This document shows positions 61,580 through 64,000 of a stretch of 64,000 nucleotides of DNA, piece after piece (the first letter of the stretch is position 1; each line of letters opens with the position of its first letter). The notes beneath the pieces were generated by a model that was given only the letters and a program-made list of their open reading frames with translations, was not told where the DNA came from and ran no database searches. The stretch spans positions 124,001 through 188,000 of the forward strand of contig NZ_SOSC01000003.1 in the NCBI RefSeq assembly GCF_005049285.1. Reading direction: 5' to 3'. The DNA comes from Halorientalis salina (GTDB lineage: Archaea > Halobacteriota > Halobacteria > Halobacteriales > Haloarculaceae). The translations under genes and the position numbers were made by a program.

Positions 61580-61993
61580 ATGGGACCGGAACCGGCGGGA
61601 GGGGCTAGCGACGGCCCGAGCCACGCGCTCGAACGCGTCGAACCGCTGCTCCTGATCGCCGTGGGGGGATTCGTGGGGGCAGCGCTGCGTCACACTCTCG
61701 CGGTGGCGCTCCCGGCCGCGGCGTTCCCGTGGGGGACGCTCGCGGCGAACGTCCTCGGGAGCTTCGCGCTCGGGCTCTTGCTGTACGAGAACCGGCTGGC
61801 CGGCGCGCTCTCAGCGGAGACGCGGCTAGTGGTCGGTACCGGCTTCCTCTCGTCGTTCACCACGTACAGCACGTTCGCAGTCGAAACGACGACGCTGGCG
61901 CCGCCGCTGGCGGTCGCGAACGTGGCGGCGAACTACGCGCTCGGCTTCGCGGCCGTCCTCTGCGGGCGATGGGTCGCCCGGGTGATCGCCTGA
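61580..61993 (+). CDS. crcB1: Fluoride channel CrcB, first subunit
   Basis: 137 residues with four hydrophobic segments. Fluc signatures GGFVGAALRHTLAVALP, FPWGTLAANVLGSFALGLLLYE and GFLSSFTTYSTFAVET (pore-lining Phe and Thr). N-terminal acidic extension of about 20 residues. Overlaps the next gene by TGATG. Exports fluoride as a dimer with its neighbour. Confidence 0.92.
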   Translation: MGPEPAGGASDGPSHALERVEPLLLIAVGGFVGAALRHTLAVALPAAAFPWGTLAANVLGSFALGLLLYENRLAGALSAETRLVVGTGFLSSFTTYSTFAVETTTLAPPLAVANVAANYALGFAAVLCGRWVARVIA

Positions 61994-62343
61994 TGGTCGA
62001 TCCTACCCTGTTGGTCGGTGCCGGCGGCGTCCTCGGAGCGCTCGCGCGGCACCTGCTCGGCGAGCGCATCGACACCCGAACCGCGGACACGCTGGCCGTC
62101 AACGTCCTCGGGAGCTTCGTCCTCGGCGTGCTGGTGTCCGTTCCCGTCGACGAGTCGGTGTTGCTCGTGTTCGGGACCGGGTTCTGCGGCGCCTTTACCA
62201 CTTTCTCGACCTTCGCTTTCGAGACGGTTCGCCTGTACGAGAGCGGCGAGCGTCGTCGGGCCGTGTTCAACGGGGTCGTCAATCTAGTCGGTGCGCTCGC
62301 GGCCGTCGGCCTCGGATGGTTCGTCGCCGCGACGCTCGCCTGA
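61993..62343 (+). CDS. crcB2: Fluoride channel CrcB, second subunit
   Basis: 116 residues, LLVGAGGVLGALARHLLGE, LAVNVLGSFVLGVL and FGTGFCGAFTTFSTFAFET. The paired heterologous Fluc genes imply a heterodimeric channel. Overlapping stop/start with crcB1. Confidence 0.92.
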   Translation: MVDPTLLVGAGGVLGALARHLLGERIDTRTADTLAVNVLGSFVLGVLVSVPVDESVLLVFGTGFCGAFTTFSTFAFETVRLYESGERRRAVFNGVVNLVGALAAVGLGWFVAATLA

Positions 62344-62385
62344 GGCAGGGGAAGCTATACCTGTCAGCGCGCCACCCTGTGGGGT

Positions 62386-63363
62386 ATGCGACTCGCTAGC
62401 TTCGCAGTCGAGACGGCCGTCGGCCCGGTTCGCCGGGTGGGAATCGCACGCGAGGGTGCGCTGCTGGACGTAACGGCGGGGTACGCCCACGTCCTCGACC
62501 AGCGGGACGAGGCCGACCCGGTCGCCGTCGCCGAAACCGTCGCGCCGACCGACATGCGATCGTTCCTCCAGCGGGGCGACCGTGCGCTGGAGGCGGCCAG
62601 GGAGGTCGCCGAGACGGTTCCAGATGGGGATGCCGACACCGGCCCCAGCGGCGCGCAACTGGCGTACGACCCCGCCGAGGTGGACCTGCTGAGCCCGCTC
62701 CCGCGACCGAACTCCGTGCGGGACTACATGGCCTTCGAGGAACACGTCGAGAACACGATGGGAGAGGTGCCCGATATCTGGTACGAAATTCCGGTCTGCT
62801 ACAAGGGCAACGCCGACGCCATCGTCGGTCACGGCGACGACGTGTCCTGGCCGGCCTACACGGATCAACTCGACATCGAACTGGAGGTCGGGGCGGTCAT
62901 CGGCAAGCGGGGGACGGACATCGACGCGGCAGAGGCCGAGGAGTACATCGCCGGGTTCACGCTGTTCAACGACTTCTCCGCCCGCGACGAGCAACTGCGG
63001 GAGATGCAGGGGAAACTCGGCCCCGCGCGAGGGAAGGACTTCGCGAACGCGCTCGGTCCGCACCTCGTGACGCCCGACGAACTCGACTTGCCCGCGGCCG
63101 ACTTCGAGATCGAAGTCGAGAGCGCGGAGGGCGAGGTCGAGACGTGGTCGACCGGGACCGTCGGCGAGATGGGGCACTCCTGGGGCGAGATCGTCGAACA
63201 CACCTCCGCGGAGGAGACGCTCTATCCCGGCGACGTGCTCGGCAGCGGCACCGTCGGGACCGGTTGCGGACTCGAACTCGGGACGTTCCTGGAGCCCGGC
63301 GACACCGTCTCCATCTCCGTCGAGGGGCTGGGGACGCTGACGAACACCGTCGTCGAGTCCTGA
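62386..63363 (+). CDS. Fumarylacetoacetate hydrolase-family protein
   Basis: 325 residues. FAH-domain metal motif in DIELEVGAVIGKRGTDI and FTLFNDFSARDEQLREMQGKLGPARGKDFANALGPHLV. Members hydrolyse C-C bonds in 3-keto acids or decarboxylate 2-oxo acids; a full-length FAH of 325 residues is a common haloarchaeal form. Substrate not determined. Confidence 0.88.
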   Translation: MRLASFAVETAVGPVRRVGIAREGALLDVTAGYAHVLDQRDEADPVAVAETVAPTDMRSFLQRGDRALEAAREVAETVPDGDADTGPSGAQLAYDPAEVDLLSPLPRPNSVRDYMAFEEHVENTMGEVPDIWYEIPVCYKGNADAIVGHGDDVSWPAYTDQLDIELEVGAVIGKRGTDIDAAEAEEYIAGFTLFNDFSARDEQLREMQGKLGPARGKDFANALGPHLVTPDELDLPAADFEIEVESAEGEVETWSTGTVGEMGHSWGEIVEHTSAEETLYPGDVLGSGTVGTGCGLELGTFLEPGDTVSISVEGLGTLTNTVVES

Positions 63364-63429
63364 GCTGAGAGCCGAGGAGCCGAGCGGCGAGAGGCCGGGA
63401 TTCAAACCCGTCCCGTCCGAACGGCCACC

Positions 63430-64000
63430 ATGGACCCGGAGGATTTACGCGCCGACATTCCAGCCGTCGAAGAGACGACCTATCTCAACACGGGTGCGAG
63501 CGGCCCGAGTCCGCGCCGCGTCGTCGAGGCCGCGACCGACGCCCTCGAACGCCACGAGTTCGAGAGCCACGCCCGCGGGAACCCCTACGATTTCTTCTTC
63601 GGCGAACTCGACACCATCAGAGAACGCGTCGCCACGTTCGTGGGGGCCAATCCCACGGAGATGGCGCTCACGCACAGCACCGCGGACGGCATCTCACGGA
63701 TCGCGGCCGCCATCGACTGGGAGCCTGGTGATACGGCCGTCTACACCGACCTCGAACACCCGGCCGGTGTCCTCCCCTGGGAGCGGGCCGCCGACGTGTT
63801 CGACCTGTCGGTTCGCGTCCTCGAAACCGACGCGGGACGGCTGGACATGGACGCGGTCAAGGAGGCTGTCGCGGACGCGCGCGTGCTCTGTCTGAGTTCT
63901 CTTTCCTGGAACTACGGGACGCGGCTGCCGGTCAGTGAGGTCGTGGACGTCGCTCACGACGCCGGGACGCGGGTCGTCATCGACGCCGTCCAGTCGCCGG
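63430..64000 (+). CDS. Class V aminotransferase (cysteine desulfurase-like), 3' end outside window
   Basis: N-terminal 190 residues: YLNTGASGPSPRRVVEAA, HARGNPYDFFFGELDTIRERVA, and VYTDLEHPAGVLPWERAAD with the PLP-associated ALTHSTADGISRIAAAIDW segment. The Lys that binds PLP lies beyond the window edge. Family includes SufS-like and isopenicillin N-epimerase-like enzymes; which one cannot be decided here. Confidence 0.88.
   Translation, partial: MDPEDLRADIPAVEETTYLNTGASGPSPRRVVEAATDALERHEFESHARGNPYDFFFGELDTIRERVATFVGANPTEMALTHSTADGISRIAAAIDWEPGDTAVYTDLEHPAGVLPWERAADVFDLSVRVLETDAGRLDMDAVKEAVADARVLCLSSLSWNYGTRLPVSEVVDVAHDAGTRVVIDAVQSP

Overview
The window is chromosomal DNA of a halophilic archaeon (class Halobacteria). 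Evidence: high GC with strongly acidic proteins, Tat-type lipoprotein signals, CheY-era haloarchaeal families (HalOD1, DUF7344-like, HVO_0476-like zinc finger), an archaeal histone doublet, RPA, archaeal CCA-adding enzyme, archaeal GAPDH type II, L10e, aIF2-beta with a TRAM domain, and intron-containing tRNAs. A family within the class (Haloarculaceae-like) is only a guess. The assignments below rest on reading the sequence; no database search was run.

Layout. 1-18 kb is one accessory catabolic island: two acyl-CoA ligases, a five-gene branched-chain-amino-acid-type ABC transporter, an aldo/keto reductase, a VOC protein, a 2-oxoacid dehydrogenase E2 and (further on) E1 alpha and beta, acyl-CoA dehydrogenase, zinc-type oxidoreductase, enoyl-CoA hydratase, a SnoaL-like protein and a terminal IclR regulator. 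It looks like uptake, CoA activation and beta-oxidation-like breakdown of an unknown carboxylic acid. 18-22 kb is a decayed, AT-rich integration zone: a broken RHH/RelE toxin-antitoxin pair lying between a tRNA-Met gene and a copy of that tRNA's 3' end, and a frameshifted HNR/Vsr-like nuclease between tRNA-Met and tRNA-Asn, both of which carry 32-nt introns. 22-31.5 kb is housekeeping: cca, an rpa-histone-histone deacetylase operon, tRNA-Arg, a probable NAD-dependent glucose-6-phosphate dehydrogenase (azf-like) and aIF2-beta-TRAM. 31.6-33.6 kb holds a dead IS200/IS605-type tnpB interrupted by three double-hairpin inserts, followed by a tandem array of the same double hairpins. 33.7-64 kb is mostly core metabolism and conserved haloarchaeal families, with tRNA-Val and tRNA-Phe, tandem cold-shock genes, an orphan adenine methylase, L10e, an ATP-grasp protein, Hsp20, GAPDH, protein-isoaspartate methyltransferases, a HerA-like ATPase, two CrcB fluoride channels, a FAH-family hydrolase and a partial class-V aminotransferase at the edge.

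Most unusual. (1) A family of double hairpins with near-constant architecture (two 7-9 bp stems, each usually with a 3-nt loop, joined by a 5-7 nt linker, about 55 bp per unit) but changing stem sequence: five units in tandem, three inserted in tnpB, one inside a terminal-inverted-repeat element near 53.4 kb. (2) Several genes (tRNA-Val, tRNA-Arg, tRNA-Phe, L10e, ATP-grasp) have their own 3' end duplicated just downstream, often as direct copy - inverted copy - direct copy, and the three tRNA cases share a spacing of about 120 bp. These may be outcomes of one process that builds palindromic modules on gene 3' ends.
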